Below are positions 5,390 to 6,520 of a stretch of 6,520 bases of DNA, in pieces. This stretch comes from Caulobacter sp. (GTDB taxonomy: Bacteria; Pseudomonadota; Alphaproteobacteria; Caulobacterales; Caulobacteraceae). The stretch spans positions 1 to 6,520 of the forward strand of contig JACMOF010000160.1 in the NCBI GenBank assembly GCA_014378155.1. Reading direction: 5' to 3'. Position numbers and translations under genes: made by a program. Positions within the stretch are counted from its first letter, which is position 1. Each line of letters opens with the position of its first letter. The notes below the pieces were generated by a model. That model saw nothing but the letters and a program-made list of their open reading frames with translations. It searched no databases and was not told where the DNA came from.

Positions 5390-6520
5390 CTAACCGCTGC
5401 GCGGTTGCGCGCCATCCACGAGCAAACGCGCGAGCACGGCTGGCGCGAGGCCAGGCAGATCCTCGGCGATCAGGCCTGGCCCGTGGGAAGCGCCGGCCTC
5501 GGCATGAATCCAGGCGCCCGCGCAGGCGGCCTCGTAACTCTCCATGCCCTGGGCGATGAGGCCGGCGATGAACCCCGCCAGAACGTCGCCGGAACCGGCG
5601 GTGGCCAGCCATGGCGTTCCGTTCAGGCTGATCGCCGCCCGCCCGTCGGGGGCGGCGACGACGGTGTCGGGTCCCTTAAGCAGCACGACCGCGCCAGCCC
5701 GCCGCGCGGCGTCCCGCGCTGCCGTGATCCGCTCGGGCGACGCGGCCAGCAGGCCGGGAAAAATCCGTTCGAACTCGCCCGGATGCGGGGTCAGCACGTC
5801 GTCGCGATCCAGCGCCGAGAACAAAGCGGACGGATCCTGCGCGAAACTGGTCAGGGCGTCGGCGTCCACCACCAGCGCCGCGCCGGTGCGCGCCAGGGCG
5901 AACAGATGCCGCATCGTGCCCTCGCCGACCCCGGCCGCCGGCCCGATCACCACGGCGTCCGCTTGCTCGGCGCGTGTCCGCAGGTCGGCCTCGTTCTCGA
6001 ACGGCGCCAACATCACCGCTTCCAGATGGGCGGCGTTGACCGCCAAGGCGTTGGGCGGCGACAGCACGGTGACCACGCCCGCCCCGATCCGCAGACCCGC
6101 CCGCGCCGCCAGGCGGGCCGCGCCCGTGCGCCAGGCGTCACCGCTCACCACCATCAGCCGGCCGCGATCGTGCTTGTGCGCGTCGTTCGCCGGCCAGGGA
6201 AAGCGCGAAGCCCAGAGGTCTGGCGTGTTCTCGAACAGCAGACCCTGCCCGCTCGTCGACAGGCCGATATCGCCCACCAGGCCCTCGCCGCAAGCGGCCG
6301 GGCCCGCCGTGAGCACATGCGCCGGCTTGCGGCGATGGAAGGTCACCGTGAGTTCGGCCGCCAGCGCCCACGCGCCGAGGGGGCGTCCGGTGTCGCCCAT
6401 CAGGCCGCTCGGGACATCGACGGCGACGATCCGTCTGCCGGCGGCGCCGTCGCGCGCCAGGATTTCGGCCTCGCCTTCGAGCGGGCGCGACAGGCCCGCC
6501 CCGAACAGGCAATCGACATA
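5390..6520 (-). CDS. nnr: Bifunctional NAD(P)H-hydrate epimerase / ADP-dependent NAD(P)H-hydrate dehydratase (N-terminus cut off by window edge)
   Basis: The enzyme repairs NADHX and NADPHX, damaged hydrated forms of the cofactors: the N-terminal NnrE (YjeF_N) domain epimerises them and the C-terminal NnrD (carbohydrate-kinase-like) domain dehydrates the S form, using ADP in bacteria. The frame is open to the right edge, giving 376 visible residues of roughly 480-500 expected. Visible residues 1-90 are the end of the epimerase domain, with YVDCLFGAGL at 1-10, AVDVPSG at 33-39 and TFHRRKP at 60-66. The dehydratase domain follows: GRLMVVSG (120-127), DADAL (219-223), TPHPGE (244-249), LLKG (280-283), and GSGD at 309-312, with Asp312 the expected catalytic base. 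An internal ATG at 6400 is not a real start because conserved sequence continues upstream. The stop (TAG) is followed by two competing hairpins. In alphaproteobacteria this gene often lies by glnB, which would be outside the window. Confidence 0.95.
   Translation of the reverse strand, partial: YVDCLFGAGLSRPLEGEAEILARDGAAGRRIVAVDVPSGLMGDTGRPLGAWALAAELTVTFHRRKPAHVLTAGPAACGEGLVGDIGLSTSGQGLLFENTPDLWASRFPWPANDAHKHDRGRLMVVSGDAWRTGAARLAARAGLRIGAGVVTVLSPPNALAVNAAHLEAVMLAPFENEADLRTRAEQADAVVIGPAAGVGEGTMRHLFALARTGAALVVDADALTSFAQDPSALFSALDRDDVLTPHPGEFERIFPGLLAASPERITAARDAARRAGAVVLLKGPDTVVAAPDGRAAISLNGTPWLATAGSGDVLAGFIAGLIAQGMESYEAACAGAWIHAEAGASHGPGLIAEDLPGLAPAVLARLLVDGAQPRSG

Noticed and set aside
6398..6400. 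ATG at 6400 as start of a stand-alone dehydratase gene
   Set aside because: Conserved epimerase-domain motifs (YVDCLFGAGL, AVDVPSG) continue in frame upstream to the window edge, so the gene is a fusion cut by the window.
1..6520. CRISPR array, insertion sequence, integrase or toxin-antitoxin pair
   Set aside because: No regularly spaced repeats, transposase or integrase motifs, or small paired ORFs with supporting start sites were seen on either strand.

Overview
The window looks like chromosomal DNA of a Caulobacter species (Alphaproteobacteria). It is GC-rich. The order clpX – cicA – clpP – tig, with cicA set between divided clpP and clpX, is the arrangement known from C. crescentus. From memory the proteins resemble those of C. 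crescentus but differ at scattered positions, so a relative rather than the type strain is likely. No prophage, transposase, integrase or CRISPR is visible.

Layout, left to right. Positions 1-787 (-) hold the first 262 codons of clpX, the AAA+ unfoldase. Positions 788-1140 are the divergent clpX/cicA promoter region. Positions 1141-1812 (+) are cicA, a HAD-family phosphatase-like protein. Positions 1813-2618 carry no convincing gene; they hold a REP-like inverted pair, a small tandem repeat and a second structured repeat. clpP (2674-3300, -) has a strong terminator, as does tig (3478-4842, -; trigger factor). A tRNA-Leu(UAG) gene lies at 5043-5127 (-). At the right edge is the fused NAD(P)H-hydrate epimerase/dehydratase gene nnr (5390-6520, -), which lacks its 5' part.

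Functionally, tig, clpP and clpX form a protein-quality-control neighbourhood: trigger factor folds nascent chains and ClpXP degrades tagged or regulatory proteins (in Caulobacter, CtrA among others). Terminators after tig and clpP, plus a separate promoter candidate for clpP, suggest these genes are independent transcription units. tRNA-Leu and nnr are neighbours without an obvious functional link to them.

Most unusual points: ClpP has Val145 where a ring-contact Glu is expected; ClpX has Asn182 in the hydrophobic strand of Walker B; and two mutually exclusive RNA hairpins lie just after nnr. I see no evidence for an undescribed multi-gene system here.
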